A program made the position numbers and the translations under genes. Below, one piece after another: positions 39,917 through 49,314 of a stretch of 64,000 bases of DNA. The notes beneath the pieces were generated by a model. It was not told the DNA's origin. It saw only the letters and a program-made list of their open reading frames with translations, and did not search any database. The first letter of the stretch is position 1. The number at the start of each line of letters is the position of its first letter. The DNA comes from Lysobacter sp. 5GHs7-4 (GTDB taxonomy: Bacteria > Pseudomonadota > Gammaproteobacteria > Xanthomonadales > Xanthomonadaceae). The stretch spans positions 2,808,001-2,872,000 of the forward strand of contig NZ_CP089924.1 in NCBI RefSeq assembly GCF_021284765.1, in the 5' to 3' direction.

Positions 39917-40636
39917 TCAGGAGCGCAGCGGCACCAAGGTGATTTCGACGCGGCGGTTCTGGGCGCGGCCGTCCTCGGTGTCGTTGCTGGCGATCGGGCG
40001 GGTCTTGCCGGCGCCGGTGAGGATGAAGCGGTCGCGCACCAGACCGCGCGACATCAGGTAGTTGCCGACCGAGGCGGCGCGCTGTTCGGACAGGCGTTGG
40101 TTGACCGCGTCGGTGCCGATGCTGTCGGTGTGGCCGGCGACTTCGACGATGGTCTGGTTGTACTCCTGCAGGGTCGAGGCGACGTTGTCGAGCACCGGAT
40201 AGAACTGCGACTCCAGCTGCGAGCTGTTGAAGGCGAAGGTGATGTTGCTGGGCATGTTCAGGGTGATGTTGTCGCCCTGGCGCACCACGTCGACGCCGGT
40301 GCCGGCCATGCGCTCGCGCAGCGCGCGCTCCTGGCGGTCCTGGTAGTTGCCGATCGCGCCGCCGGCCAGGCCGCCGACGCCGGCGCCGATCAGCGCGCGC
40401 TGGCGGCGCTCGGTGGCGTCGTCGCCGCTGAGCAGGCCCGCGGCGACGCCGGCCAACGCGCCGATCAGGGCGCCCTTCTGAGTCTTGCTCATGCCCTGGC
40501 GTTCTTGCGGGTACTGACCTTGCGGGTACTGGCCCTGCGGCTGGCCGCCGTAGTAGCCGCCACCGCCGGTGGCGCAACCGGCGAGCGCGGCGGTCATCGC
40601 GGCGGCGGCCATCGCGATCTTGATCTGGGTTTTCAT
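39917..40636 (-). CDS. OmpA-type outer-membrane lipoprotein
   Basis: 239 residues. A lipoprotein signal ends LAGC (Cys 21). A Gly/Gln/Tyr-rich stretch and glycine-zipper helices (ALIGALAGVAAGLLSG and ALIGAGVGGLAGGAIGNYQD) follow. The C-terminal OmpA peptidoglycan-binding domain (about 120-235) shows ITFAFNSSQLESQFYPVLDN, VEVAGHTDSIG and NQRLSEQRAASVGNYLMSRG, then DGRAQNRRVEI. It is of the YiaD type and probably links the outer membrane to the cell wall. The gene is monocistronic. Confidence 0.93.
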   Translation of the reverse strand: MKTQIKIAMAAAAMTAALAGCATGGGGYYGGQPQGQYPQGQYPQERQGMSKTQKGALIGALAGVAAGLLSGDDATERRQRALIGAGVGGLAGGAIGNYQDRQERALRERMAGTGVDVVRQGDNITLNMPSNITFAFNSSQLESQFYPVLDNVASTLQEYNQTIVEVAGHTDSIGTDAVNQRLSEQRAASVGNYLMSRGLVRDRFILTGAGKTRPIASNDTEDGRAQNRRVEITLVPLRS

Positions 40637-40841
40637 GGGGGCGTCCTGAGCTGAGTTTCGGCGGCCCCAAGCTAATCACGCCGGCGTCACGGATGGGTGA
40701 TGGGTGCGCCGGCCAGTTCAGGTTTCGGCAGGGGTGGCGCGGGCGGGCGAGCCCTCGCTCTCAGCGGCAACCAAGCCCGTCGCGATGGCCGCAATCCATG
40801 CGGATCGCGTGAGAGCAAAAGCATTCGCGCGTCGCGCTCAT

Positions 40842-40880
40842 CCCCTCACCCTAGCCCTCTCCCGCAAGCGGGAGAGGCAA
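40842..40880. repeat. Hairpin repeat, CTCTCCCG...CGGGAGAG family
   Basis: The 474-bp gap 40637-41110 has no gene. It contains ccctctcccgcaagcgggagagg at 40854-40876 in the setting cccctcaccctag, a repeat that recurs at 53261-53300. It also holds fragments of the gggagcggcgtaagccgcg family (near 40947-40967 and 41009-41035). Confidence 0.75.
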
Positions 40881-41110
40881 TTCAATCTGTCGGTTTGACG
40901 GTGCAGGTACGGCGAGCGCGGAGTGCGTCGACCGCGGCGATATGCGGTCGCGGCTTGCGCCGCGCCTACCCGGAAAAAGACGCGTTGCGTCGTGGGTGTG
41001 TTGGCGCGGTCGCGACTTACGCCGCTCCTACGCCAAAGCGAAGCGGGCATGGGCCAGTGCGGTGGTCGCGCGGGCGCGGTGCGTGTCGCACCCGCGCGAT
41101 GCCGGCTGCG

Positions 41111-42568
41111 TTACTCGTCGATCGCGACCAGGGCGTCGGCGCCGGCGGCGTCGAGGGTGTGGTCCCAGTTGCCCATCAGCGCCAGGTACAGCAGCTTGTC
41201 GAACTCGGCGCCGAAACGGCTGATCACGGCATCGGGGTCGGGGATCAGCTTGGCGTCGGCGATCAGGCCGAAGTGGACGCGGCCGTTGTAGCTGAGGATG
41301 GAGATGCCGACGCCGATCGAACCGGTCTGCGGCACCCAGAACATCATCTCGCGCAGGGTGCAGCCGGCCAGGTACAGCGGCTGCTGCGGGCCGGGCACGT
41401 TGGTCGCCACCGCGGTGGCCTTGCGGCTGAAGAGTTCAAGCGCCAGCCCCTGCACCTGCGACGGCGCCATGCCAAGAGCAGCCAAAAGCCCAAATGCAAC
41501 AATAGCTTGCCGTGAATTCTTCAAGTTATTCATGCATTCGGCGACACGCTCGACCCGGCGGATCGGATTGCCCTCGCCGACCGGCAGCTCCAGGAACACC
41601 AGGCCGAAGTGATTGCCCAGCTTCTTGGCGTGTTCGAGCGGGCGCAGGTTGACCGGCACGGTCGCGCGCAGGGTCACGCCGTCGACGTTGTCGCCGCGTT
41701 CGATCATGTAGTTGCGCAGCGCGCCGGCGGCGGTCGCCATCAGCACGTCGTTGACGGTGCAGTCGCAGGCGCGGCCGACCGCCTTCACTTCTTCCAGGTC
41801 CAGCGGTTCGGCCCAGGCCACACGCTTGCTCACGCCCAACTTGCCGCGCAGCAGCGAAGGCGGATCGTCGGACAGGGCCAGCGCGTTGAGCAGCTCGCGC
41901 GCGATCTCGCCGCCTTCCTTGGCCAGCATGCCGGCCAGGGTCGGGTCGCGGTACATCTCCATGCCCTTTTCCAGCGCGCGCGATCCCAGCTTCATGTAGC
42001 GGTCAACCGCGCCGACCCGGCGCGCGACCTCGGCGCCGTCGGTCTTGAGCCAGGCATGCGGCAGGTCGCTGCCCTTGGCCGGCTCGCGCGTGGTGTCGGT
42101 CAGCGACAGCAGCACCTGGACCAGGGCGATGCCGTCGGCGTAGCTGTGGTGGATGCGCGCGATCAGCGCCGAGCCGCCGTCGTAGCGTTCGACCAGGTGG
42201 AACTGCCACAGCGGCCGGCTGTGATCCAGCGGGCTGGAGGCGAGCTGGCTGACGAAGCGTTCCAGCCCGCGCTTGCCGCCGCGCCCCGGCAGCGCGGTGA
42301 GCTGCACGTGCCAGTCGAGATCGAAGTCGTCGTCGGTCTGCCAGGACGCGCCGGCCGGCGTGTCGACAGCCTTCTGGCGGAAACGGGTGTAGGCCAGGAA
42401 GCGCTGCTTGACCACGCGCCGCAAGGTATCGATGGACATCGGTTCGGCGAACATCAGCACGCCGGTGATCATCATCGGATTGGTCGGTCGCTCCATGCGC
42501 AACCAGGCCGTATCCACTCGCGACATCGGTTCGCGACGCGCGCGCTTGCGCGGTTCTGCTGTGGCCAT
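41111..42568 (-). CDS. Wax ester synthase / diacylglycerol acyltransferase
   Basis: 485 residues, normal for WS/DGAT enzymes that make wax esters or triacylglycerol from acyl-CoA. The active-site motif HHSYADG (HHxxxDG, residues 140-146) lies in SALIARIHHSYADGIALVQV. CTVNDVLMATAAGALRNYMI, ATVPVNLRPLEHAKKLGNHF and ATNVPGPQQPLYLAGCTLRE are the usual C-terminal blocks. It implies storage-lipid synthesis, at least potentially. The stretch 41500-41535 is locally AT-richer, but the reading frame is intact. Confidence 0.95.
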   Translation of the reverse strand: MATAEPRKRARREPMSRVDTAWLRMERPTNPMMITGVLMFAEPMSIDTLRRVVKQRFLAYTRFRQKAVDTPAGASWQTDDDFDLDWHVQLTALPGRGGKRGLERFVSQLASSPLDHSRPLWQFHLVERYDGGSALIARIHHSYADGIALVQVLLSLTDTTREPAKGSDLPHAWLKTDGAEVARRVGAVDRYMKLGSRALEKGMEMYRDPTLAGMLAKEGGEIARELLNALALSDDPPSLLRGKLGVSKRVAWAEPLDLEEVKAVGRACDCTVNDVLMATAAGALRNYMIERGDNVDGVTLRATVPVNLRPLEHAKKLGNHFGLVFLELPVGEGNPIRRVERVAECMNNLKNSRQAIVAFGLLAALGMAPSQVQGLALELFSRKATAVATNVPGPQQPLYLAGCTLREMMFWVPQTGSIGVGISILSYNGRVHFGLIADAKLIPDPDAVISRFGAEFDKLLYLALMGNWDHTLDAAGADALVAIDE

Positions 42569-42769
42569 GCGCCCTCCAAAGCGTCTGCGGCGAGTGAATC
42601 ACGCGGTTGCGAGCGGCGTCAACGCGGTGAGGTTGGATTGGAGCGCCCGAAGCAAATTGAGCGGATGGTCGTGCAGACGCGATCGTGGGCCGAGTGCAGC
42701 CCGGATTGAGCTGCTGTTGGGTGGGTGCGCTTGGGATTCGGGATGGACTATGGCCGTCGGCGCTGTTTC

Positions 42770-42937
42770 GATTCGTCATCCCCGCGAAGGCGGGGATCCA
42801 GTGACCGGGTCGGCCCCGCACACACGACGCAATCGTCAAAGGACCGCAGCTTCGATTGCGGGGACGCGTAAGTCAGGCACGGAGCTACACGCTGAAGTCC
42901 CTGGATCCCCGCCTTCGTGGGGATGACGGATCGGGGG
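42770..42937. repeat. Inverted pair of hairpin repeats
   Basis: The 464-bp gap 42569-43032 has no gene. It holds two oppositely oriented copies: 42770-42804 (cgtcatccccgcgaaggcgg...) and 42891-42937 (gctgaagtccctggatcccc...). They belong to the same family as the array at 31.3-31.8 kb and the units at 22.9-23.3 kb. The copies can pair with each other. Confidence 0.85.
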
Positions 42938-43032
42938 TGGCGTGGCGATCGGGTGGTGCCTGGCCGGATTGCGGCGATGGCGACGGTCGACCGGCCGATG
43001 GCGATGACGTCTCGCGCCCTTGCCTCGCCGCC

Positions 43033-44463
43033 CTACCCGCGCTGCTTGCGATACGCGGCCAGCGCCGCGTCGCGGCCGGCGGCCAGGTCGACCAGGGGTT
43101 GCGGCGGGTAATCCGGCGCCACGCGGCGCAGTGTGGCCGGTTCGCGCCAGGGGGCGTGGCGCAGCGGCAGCGGCAGTGGCGCCAGCTCGGGCACCCAGCG
43201 CGCGACGTAGCGGCCGTCCGGGTCGAACTTCTCGCCCTGGGTGACCGGATTGAACACGCGGAAGTACGGCGCCGCGTCGGCGCCGGTGCCGGCGACCCAT
43301 TGCCAGCCCAGGGTGTTGTTGGCCAGGTCGGCGTCGACCAGGGTGTCCCAGAACCAGCGCGCGCCGTGGCGCCAGTGGTAACGCAGGTGCTTGGTCAGAT
43401 AGCTGGCGACGATCATGCGCACGCGGTTGTGCATCCAGCCGGTGTGCCAGAGCTCGCGCATGCCGGCGTCGACGATGGGCACGCCGGTGCGGCCGTGCTG
43501 CCAGTCCTGCAGGCGCGGCTGCACTACCCGGGCCCAGTCGAAATCCTCGAAGCGCGGGTTGAAGTTGCGCTGCGGCGTGTCGGGGAAGTGATGCAGCAGA
43601 TGGTGGGCGAACTCGCGCCAGCCCAGTTCGCGGATCGCGGCATCGATGTCGCCGGCGCGCGCCGCGCTGCGCTGGGTTTCCAACGCGGCGATCACGCGCC
43701 AGGGCGCGATCTCGCCGAAGTGCAGGTGCGGCGACAGACGTGAGGTGCCGACGCGGTCGGGGCGGTCGCGCTGTTGTGCGTAGCCGTCCAGCGCGCCCTC
43801 GAGGAACGTCTCCAGGGCCTCGTGCGCGCCGGCCTCGCCCGGCGTCCAGTGCTCCCAGAAACTGCGGTCCCAGGCCGGCGTCGGCAGCAGCTTCAGCGCT
43901 TCCAGCGGCACGCCTTCGGGCCCCTGCGGGCTGTGGGGCAAGGACGCAGGCGCGTCCCAGGTGGGCTGCAAGCGCCACGACGCCAGGGCCGTACGCCAGA
44001 ACGGCGTGAACACGCGATAGGGTTCGCCCTGCTTGGTCGCCAGCTGCCAAGGCTCGAACAGCAGCGCGCTGTTATGGCTTTCCGCGCGCACGCCCTGACG
44101 GCGCAGGGTCTGCTTGATGCGGGTGTCGCGTTTTTCTATCGCCGGTTCGTAGCGGCGGTTCCAGTACACCGCCTCGGCGTCGGTGGCCAGCAGCAGCGAC
44201 TGCAGGGTCGGCAGGCTGGGGCCGACGAAGCGGCGCAGGTGCGACCCACGTGCGCGCAGCGCCCGGTCCAACGCGTCCAGCGAATGATGGCGCCAGGCAT
44301 CGGCGGCGGCGCCGGGCCGCCAGTCGCCCTGCTCGTCCGGTGCGTGGATGTAGATCGGGATCGGCGTGTAGCCGTCTTCCAGGGCCGCCCGCAGGGCCGG
44401 GTTGTCGGCCAGGCGCAGGTCGTCGCGGAACCAGACCAGCGCGGTGGCGGAGGCGTCGGGCAT
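43033..44463 (-). CDS. phrB: Deoxyribodipyrimidine photolyase
   Basis: 476 residues, the expected length. It repairs UV-induced cyclobutane dimers with light. The N-terminal antenna domain starts ATALVWFRDDLRLADNPALR. The FAD domain contains VGTSRLSPHLHFGEIAPWRV, FAHHLLHHFPD, TGVPIVDAGMRELWHTGWMH and NRVRMIVASYLTKHL, followed by WVAGTGADAAPYFRVFNPVT. These are diagnostic. The start MPDASATALVWFRDDLR is normal. It follows the subtilase gene in the same direction. Confidence 0.97.
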   Translation of the reverse strand: MPDASATALVWFRDDLRLADNPALRAALEDGYTPIPIYIHAPDEQGDWRPGAAADAWRHHSLDALDRALRARGSHLRRFVGPSLPTLQSLLLATDAEAVYWNRRYEPAIEKRDTRIKQTLRRQGVRAESHNSALLFEPWQLATKQGEPYRVFTPFWRTALASWRLQPTWDAPASLPHSPQGPEGVPLEALKLLPTPAWDRSFWEHWTPGEAGAHEALETFLEGALDGYAQQRDRPDRVGTSRLSPHLHFGEIAPWRVIAALETQRSAARAGDIDAAIRELGWREFAHHLLHHFPDTPQRNFNPRFEDFDWARVVQPRLQDWQHGRTGVPIVDAGMRELWHTGWMHNRVRMIVASYLTKHLRYHWRHGARWFWDTLVDADLANNTLGWQWVAGTGADAAPYFRVFNPVTQGEKFDPDGRYVARWVPELAPLPLPLRHAPWREPATLRRVAPDYPPQPLVDLAAGRDAALAAYRKQRG

Positions 44464-44518
44464 CGCGGAACCGGATCGGCCTAGGGACGGCCAGTATGCC
44501 GTCCCCGGGCCGGTCCAC

Positions 44519-44544
44519 GGACGGGGCCTGGCGAGGCCCCGTCC
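44519..44544 (-). terminator. Hairpin after subtilase gene
   Basis: A perfect 11-bp stem (ggacggggcct / aggccccgtcc) with a 4-base loop lies 16 bp past the subtilase stop. No U-run follows; it is a likely 3'-end hairpin. Confidence 0.5.
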
Positions 44545-44559
44545 GCAGTTTCGCGACGT

Positions 44560-46197
44560 TTACGGCGACTGCAGCTCGGTGATGGCGTCCTTGGCCTGGA
44601 CCAGGCCCCAACCGGTGTTGTTGTCGTAGCCGGCGGCGTCGATGTCCTGCGCGGTGGTCAGCAGGGCATCGCGCACCTGGGCGGCGGTCGCGGTCGGCTT
44701 GGAACTCCACACCACCGCCGCGGCGCCCGACACGTGCGGGGTCGCCATCGAGGTGCCGCTCATGGTCTGGTACGCGGTGTTCGACACCGACGGCGTGGCG
44801 TCGACGCTCATGGTCTGACCGGCCAGGCCGGCGACGATGGCCTGGCCGTCGGCCTGGCTGATGCCCACCGCGGGCAAGGTGGTGGTGAGCGGATTGCCGT
44901 TGGCGTCGTACATGCCGATACGCAGCTCGCCGGCGACGTTGTTGTAGATCACCACGCCCAGGGCGCGACCGGACTTGGCCTTGGTGATCTTGTCGACGAA
45001 GGTGTTGGTGCCGCGCTGGCACAGCACGATCTTGTTGCGCCAGGTGTTGGACGAGGTCTGGCACAGGCCGCCGTTGACCCAGCCGGCGCTGGCGCTGGTC
45101 TGCTTGGAACCGGCGACCGGCACGGCGGCGAAGCTGGAGGTGCCGACCACCAGCGGGTCGTTCTTCAGCGGATAGGTGCTGAGCGTGTCCACGCCCGGCG
45201 CGGCGATGTCGACGGCGCTGTTGAACTGCGAGAAGTCGGCCTTGACGTTGGCCGAGTCCACCGCCGCCACCGACACCACGCTGGCGTAGGACGCCGGGTA
45301 GCTGAGGCTGGAGTCGCCGTCGTTGCCGGCCGCGGCGATGCTCAGCACGCCGTTGTTGGCCAGGGTCTGGAACGCGTTCTGCTCGGTGGTCGAGCTGTTC
45401 GGACCGCCCAGGCTCATGCTGATGATCTTGGCGCCGGCGGTGTTGCAGCGGTTGGCCGCGTCGACCAGGGTCGACGAATAGGTCCAGTTGCACTGGCCAT
45501 GGCCGCTGCCGTTGGTGCCGTTGGTGCCGAAGATCTTGATGATGTGCAGCGAGACCTTGCCCGGGCTCACGCCGACCACGCCGGTGCTGTTGTTGGCCGC
45601 GGCGATGGTGCCGGCGACGTGGGTGCCGTGGCCGCAGGTGTCGGTGTCCCAACCGGTCGGGTAGCCGGTGATGGTCATGCCGGCGAAATCTTCGTGCGTC
45701 TTGTTGATGCCCGAGTCGATCACGCAGACCTTGATGCCGGCACCGGTGGCCGCGCCGGTGTCGAGCACGCCGTCCTGGTTGGCGTCCCACACGCTGCGCG
45801 CCTGCACCTGGTCGATGCCGTAGGGCACGCTCTGCGCCTGCAGATAGCGCGGCTGGTCGATCTCGACCGACTCGACGTCGGGGTTACCGCGCAGGGCCTT
45901 GATGGCCTCGGGCGAGGACAGGGTCATGACCGCGCTGTTGAGGCGGTCGAACTGGTAATTGAGGACGGCATCGCCGCCGCGCGCGGCGCTGAGCTTGCCG
46001 CGCAGCGCCTGGATGCGCTGGCCCAGGCTCTGGGTGGAGGCACCGGCGCTCTTGCCGGCGGCGGCGCTGGCGGTGCCGGCCTTGAACTTCACCCAGACGC
46101 GATTCGGGTTGGGCTGCTCCTGCGCCGCGGCGGCGGTGGCAGCGACCATCGTGGCCAGGCCCAGGCCCAGCGCGTACATCAGCTTGCTCTGCTTCAT
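44560..46197 (-). CDS. Secreted subtilisin-like serine protease with PA domain
   Basis: 545 residues. A signal peptide (about 1-25) and an inhibitor-type propeptide (about 33-120, ending near VEIDQPRY) precede the S8 domain. The catalytic triad is Asp161 (VCVIDSGI), His190 (GHGTHVAGTIAA) and Ser483 (GTSMATPHVSGAA). A protease-associated (PA) domain is inserted at about 340-465, before the serine motif. Mature protein is likely extracellular. Lysobacter-type predators secrete several such subtilases. It ends with no obvious C-terminal secretion domain. Confidence 0.96.
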   Translation of the reverse strand: MKQSKLMYALGLGLATMVAATAAAAQEQPNPNRVWVKFKAGTASAAAGKSAGASTQSLGQRIQALRGKLSAARGGDAVLNYQFDRLNSAVMTLSSPEAIKALRGNPDVESVEIDQPRYLQAQSVPYGIDQVQARSVWDANQDGVLDTGAATGAGIKVCVIDSGINKTHEDFAGMTITGYPTGWDTDTCGHGTHVAGTIAAANNSTGVVGVSPGKVSLHIIKIFGTNGTNGSGHGQCNWTYSSTLVDAANRCNTAGAKIISMSLGGPNSSTTEQNAFQTLANNGVLSIAAAGNDGDSSLSYPASYASVVSVAAVDSANVKADFSQFNSAVDIAAPGVDTLSTYPLKNDPLVVGTSSFAAVPVAGSKQTSASAGWVNGGLCQTSSNTWRNKIVLCQRGTNTFVDKITKAKSGRALGVVIYNNVAGELRIGMYDANGNPLTTTLPAVGISQADGQAIVAGLAGQTMSVDATPSVSNTAYQTMSGTSMATPHVSGAAAVVWSSKPTATAAQVRDALLTTAQDIDAAGYDNNTGWGLVQAKDAITELQSP

Positions 46198-46456
46198 CGA
46201 TCCCCCAATGGAATGCCGGTCGCGCTCCGAGCGGAGCGGCTTAGGCTCGGGCGTGCCGTAAGCGCCCGATCGACCGACCTAATTCCAACGGGACGAAACC
46301 GGCATCCCCCTACCCGCGCGTAGAAATAATCCGATTATGTGACTGAATTATCAGTTTTGGAAAACTCGCCGCTGCGGCGGTATCGGGCTGCTTGGCAGCC
46401 CTGCAGGGGCATGCGGGTTTGCGCGGCATCGATGAGCCGCCCGCGGCGCCGGCGCT

Positions 46457-47533
46457 TCAGCTTTCGACGAACCGCACCCGTCGCGTGATCGAGCAGGTCA
46501 GCTCGTAGCCGATGGTGCCGGAGACCTCGGCGATGCGTTCCACCGGCAGCTCCGGCCCCCACAGCAGCACCGGATCGCCGACGCGCGCGTCGGGGATGCC
46601 GCGCAGATCGATGGTCATCAGGTCCATGGACACGCGGCCGATCACCTGCGCGGCCTGGCCGCCGACCAGCACCGGCGTGCCGGACGGCGCCGCGCGCGGG
46701 TAGCCGTCGCCGTAGCCGATCGCGGCCACGCCGACGTTCATGTCCTCGGGGCATTCCCAGGTCGCGGCGTAGCCGATGCGCTCGCCGCGGCGCACGCGGT
46801 TGACCGCGATCAGGCGCGTGGACAGCGTCATCGCCGGGCGCAGGCCGAAATCCGCGCCGGTGGTGCCCTCCACCACCGAGATGCCGTACAACGCGCCGCC
46901 GGGGCGGATCCAGTCGGCGTGCGCGTCGGGCCAGCCGAGCACGGCGGCGGAATTGGCCAGCGAGCGCGCGCCGTCCAGGCCGGCGGTGGACTCGGCGAAG
47001 GCCTGCAGCTGCGCGCGCGTCTGCGGCTTGTCGAACTCGTCCGAACTGGCGAAGTGGTTCATCAGCACGATGTTGCCGGCCACGCCCGCCAGCGCCGACA
47101 GGCGCGCGTACGCCTCGCGCACCTGCTCGGGCGCGAAGCCCAGCCGGTGCATGCCGGTGTCGATCTTGAGCCAGCAGCGGATCGGCTCGCCGTCGGCGGC
47201 CTGCTCCAGCATCTCGATCTGGCTGTGGTGGTGCACCACCGTTTCCACGCCGAGCCGGCGCAGCTGCGGCAGGTCGTCGGCCTCGTCGAAGCCCGACAGC
47301 AGCACGATCGGCTGCGACAGGCCGGCCGCGCGCAAGCGGTCGGCGTCGGACAGCGCGGCCACGCCGAACGCGTCCGCGCCTTCCAGCGCGCGCGCCACGC
47401 GCTCCAGGCCATGGCCGTAGCCGTCGGCCTTGACCACCGCCATCACCCGGCTGTGCGGGGCGCGCGTACGTGCCTGGGCGAGGTTATGACGCAGGGCGTC
47501 GGTGTGGATGCTTGCGGAGGTCGGACGTGCCAT
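46457..47533 (-). CDS. alr: Alanine racemase
   Basis: 358 residues. It supplies D-alanine for peptidoglycan. The PLP lysine is Lys35 in MAVVKADGYGHGLERVARAL. LKIDTGMHRLGFAPEQV, IRPGGALYGISV and GERIGYAATWECPEDMNVGV are the family blocks; the last holds the second catalytic tyrosine. It begins ARPTSASIHTDALRHNLAQA. The gap to the subtilase gene is 259 bp. No partner gene (dadA, murF) is next to it, so its physiological form (catabolic or biosynthetic) is not shown by context. Confidence 0.97.
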   Translation of the reverse strand: MARPTSASIHTDALRHNLAQARTRAPHSRVMAVVKADGYGHGLERVARALEGADAFGVAALSDADRLRAAGLSQPIVLLSGFDEADDLPQLRRLGVETVVHHHSQIEMLEQAADGEPIRCWLKIDTGMHRLGFAPEQVREAYARLSALAGVAGNIVLMNHFASSDEFDKPQTRAQLQAFAESTAGLDGARSLANSAAVLGWPDAHADWIRPGGALYGISVVEGTTGADFGLRPAMTLSTRLIAVNRVRRGERIGYAATWECPEDMNVGVAAIGYGDGYPRAAPSGTPVLVGGQAAQVIGRVSMDLMTIDLRGIPDARVGDPVLLWGPELPVERIAEVSGTIGYELTCSITRRVRFVES

Positions 47534-47634
47534 CGCCCTAGTTTATCGGCTGACGGGCGTGCGCAGGCTGTCGGCATCGCCCGCGATGCCGCGACCTGCG
47601 CACGCCTGTCGGGCCGCGCACGCCCGGCCGCGGG

Positions 47635-48768
47635 TCAGTCCAACTGCAGCACGGTGTTCGGCGCCGGGCGCTCGCGCTCGCGACTGAGCCGCTCGGACGC
47701 CGGCGGCGGCAGCCAAGGCGCCTTACCCATCTGCGACAAGTCCGGGTAATGGCCGAGCACGCGGAAACGGTCGAACGCGAACGCCACGCCGTCCGATCCC
47801 AGCGGCGAGGCGCGGTCGGCGACGTGGAAATGCAGGTGCGGGCCGGTGGAGTCGCCGGTGAAACCCAGCGCGCCCAGCACCTCGCCGCGGCGCACGCGCT
47901 GGCCGCGCGTCACCGTCACGCTGCCCGGCTTGAGGTGCTCGTAGAACGCATAACGTCCGTCGCCCAGGTCCAGCGCGACGTAGTTGCCGGTGGCGTCGCC
48001 CAGCGCCTGTTTGCCGTGCTGCGAGACCCGTTCGGTCTCGGCCACGTCGTCGCGCACGCCGACCACGGTGGCGTCGGCCACGGCCAGCACCGCCTCGCCG
48101 TAGCCGTAGCTGTTGGCGACGAGGTCCTTGTCGCCGTGCGCGGTGCGGCCCTGCGCGTCCAGCTTCACCCAGTCGATGGCGTAGCGGCCGGGAATGCGCG
48201 CGCGGCCGTCGACGGTGTAGATCACTCGGCGGTGGCCGCGCGCCCAGTCGGGATGGTGGATGGCGATCCAGGGGCCGCCACGCACCGGCGGGCTGAGGTC
48301 CAGCGCGGCCGGCGCGGCCACCTGCAGCTCGCCGCCGGCGACCTGCTGCGGCGTCTGGTGGTTGGGCGCCAGGTAGGCGATGCGGTGCGTCAGCGTTTGC
48401 GGCAGGGGCGCTTCGGGCGCGAGCTCCAGATAAAGCACGCCGCGCTGGCCCGGGGCCAGCAGCAACGCGTCCTCGCCCTTGGCGGCGGCCAGGCGGTCGA
48501 AGCGCTTGCTCAGCGCCTCGCCTTCATACCGCGCCACGGTGCGATCGCGCGCGGCGTCGCGTACTTCCACCTCGCGCACGCGCAGCGGTTCGCTGCTGAA
48601 GTTGGTCAGGTGCAGCTCGTAGATCAGCAGCGACTTGCCTTCGACGACGACCGGCGCCGGCGCAGCCGGCACCTGCAGATCGAAGGACTGGCGCAAGGGA
48701 GCGGTGGCGTCGGCGGCGTGCAGCAGGCCGGCGTACGAAAACAGCAGGGCCGAGACGAAGGCGCGCAT
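47635..48768 (-). CDS. Secreted M23 metallopeptidase
   Basis: 377 residues. A signal peptide (about 1-18) leads to an N-terminal beta-domain with unknown role, and then a C-terminal LytM/M23 peptidase domain. The domain has the signature DSTGPHLHFHV with the zinc-binding HxH, and an upstream HG-like segment in YAFYEHLKPGSVTV. M23 enzymes cleave peptidoglycan cross-bridges. The first zinc ligand (H-x-x-x-D) is not clear in this protein: the expected region reads ANSYGYGEAVLAVADA. So activity is uncertain. It ends 101 bp upstream of alr. Confidence 0.9.
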   Translation of the reverse strand: MRAFVSALLFSYAGLLHAADATAPLRQSFDLQVPAAPAPVVVEGKSLLIYELHLTNFSSEPLRVREVEVRDAARDRTVARYEGEALSKRFDRLAAAKGEDALLLAPGQRGVLYLELAPEAPLPQTLTHRIAYLAPNHQTPQQVAGGELQVAAPAALDLSPPVRGGPWIAIHHPDWARGHRRVIYTVDGRARIPGRYAIDWVKLDAQGRTAHGDKDLVANSYGYGEAVLAVADATVVGVRDDVAETERVSQHGKQALGDATGNYVALDLGDGRYAFYEHLKPGSVTVTRGQRVRRGEVLGALGFTGDSTGPHLHFHVADRASPLGSDGVAFAFDRFRVLGHYPDLSQMGKAPWLPPPASERLSRERERPAPNTVLQLD

Positions 48769-48825
48769 GTGGGTGGAGCGTCCGGTGGTGGTGGGAGGAA
48801 GAACGTGCGCCGTCGGCGCGAGGCC

Positions 48826-49161
48826 TCAGCGCGGATCGCGCAGTTCGTCGATCGCGGCCTCGGACAGCCACAGCAGGGTATTGAGGTAGTCGTCGATGCA
48901 ATCCACGACCTCGGCGCGCGGGCCCTGTCGCCAGGCGGCCGAGCCGTAGAACGCGTCCTGCTGCGCGATCAGGTCGGCGCGGTCGCGATAGGCGCGGATC
49001 AGATGCCAGCTGTCGTGCTCGTGGTCGCAGCGGCCGAACGCGACCACGTCCATGCCGCGCTCGCGCAGCAGCGGCAAGGCGCGCAGGGTCATCGCCTGCT
49101 CGAACCGGGCCGCCGCATCCGGCTTGAGCCGATAGGTACGCACTTCGATCAATCGTCGCAT
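48826..49161 (-). CDS. NIPSNAP-like family protein
   Basis: 111 residues. It starts RRLIEVRTYRLKPDAAARFE and has WHLIRAYRDRADLIAQQDAF with YGSAAWRQGPRAEVVDCIDD. The I-E-x-R-x-Y start and the AFY-x-S-x-x-W-x-x-GPR pattern fit the NIPSNAP / dimeric alpha-beta barrel family. The function in bacteria is unknown. The gene sits alone between the M23 and glycine-zipper genes. The ATG at 49161 gives the standard length. Confidence 0.88.
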   Translation of the reverse strand: MRRLIEVRTYRLKPDAAARFEQAMTLRALPLLRERGMDVVAFGRCDHEHDSWHLIRAYRDRADLIAQQDAFYGSAAWRQGPRAEVVDCIDDYLNTLLWLSEAAIDELRDPR

Positions 49162-49260
49162 GCACGCGCTCGAACGCTGGCGGTGGGCGCATGCTGACGA
49201 AGCGGCGGCGCGCGTACAAGTTACGTTTGTCATGCACGGCGCCGGCGGAGCGATCGGCCC

Positions 49261-49290
49261 AAAAGAAACGGGCCGGCTGAGCCGGCCCGT
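49261..49290 (-). terminator. Intrinsic terminator of glycine-zipper gene
   Basis: On the minus strand a 10-bp stem (acgggccggc / gccggcccgt) with a TCA loop is followed by TTTCTTTT. It lies 25 bp past the gene at 49315-49656. Confidence 0.85.
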
Positions 49291-49314
49291 CCTTCGCTCC
49301 CGAACGTCGCGACC

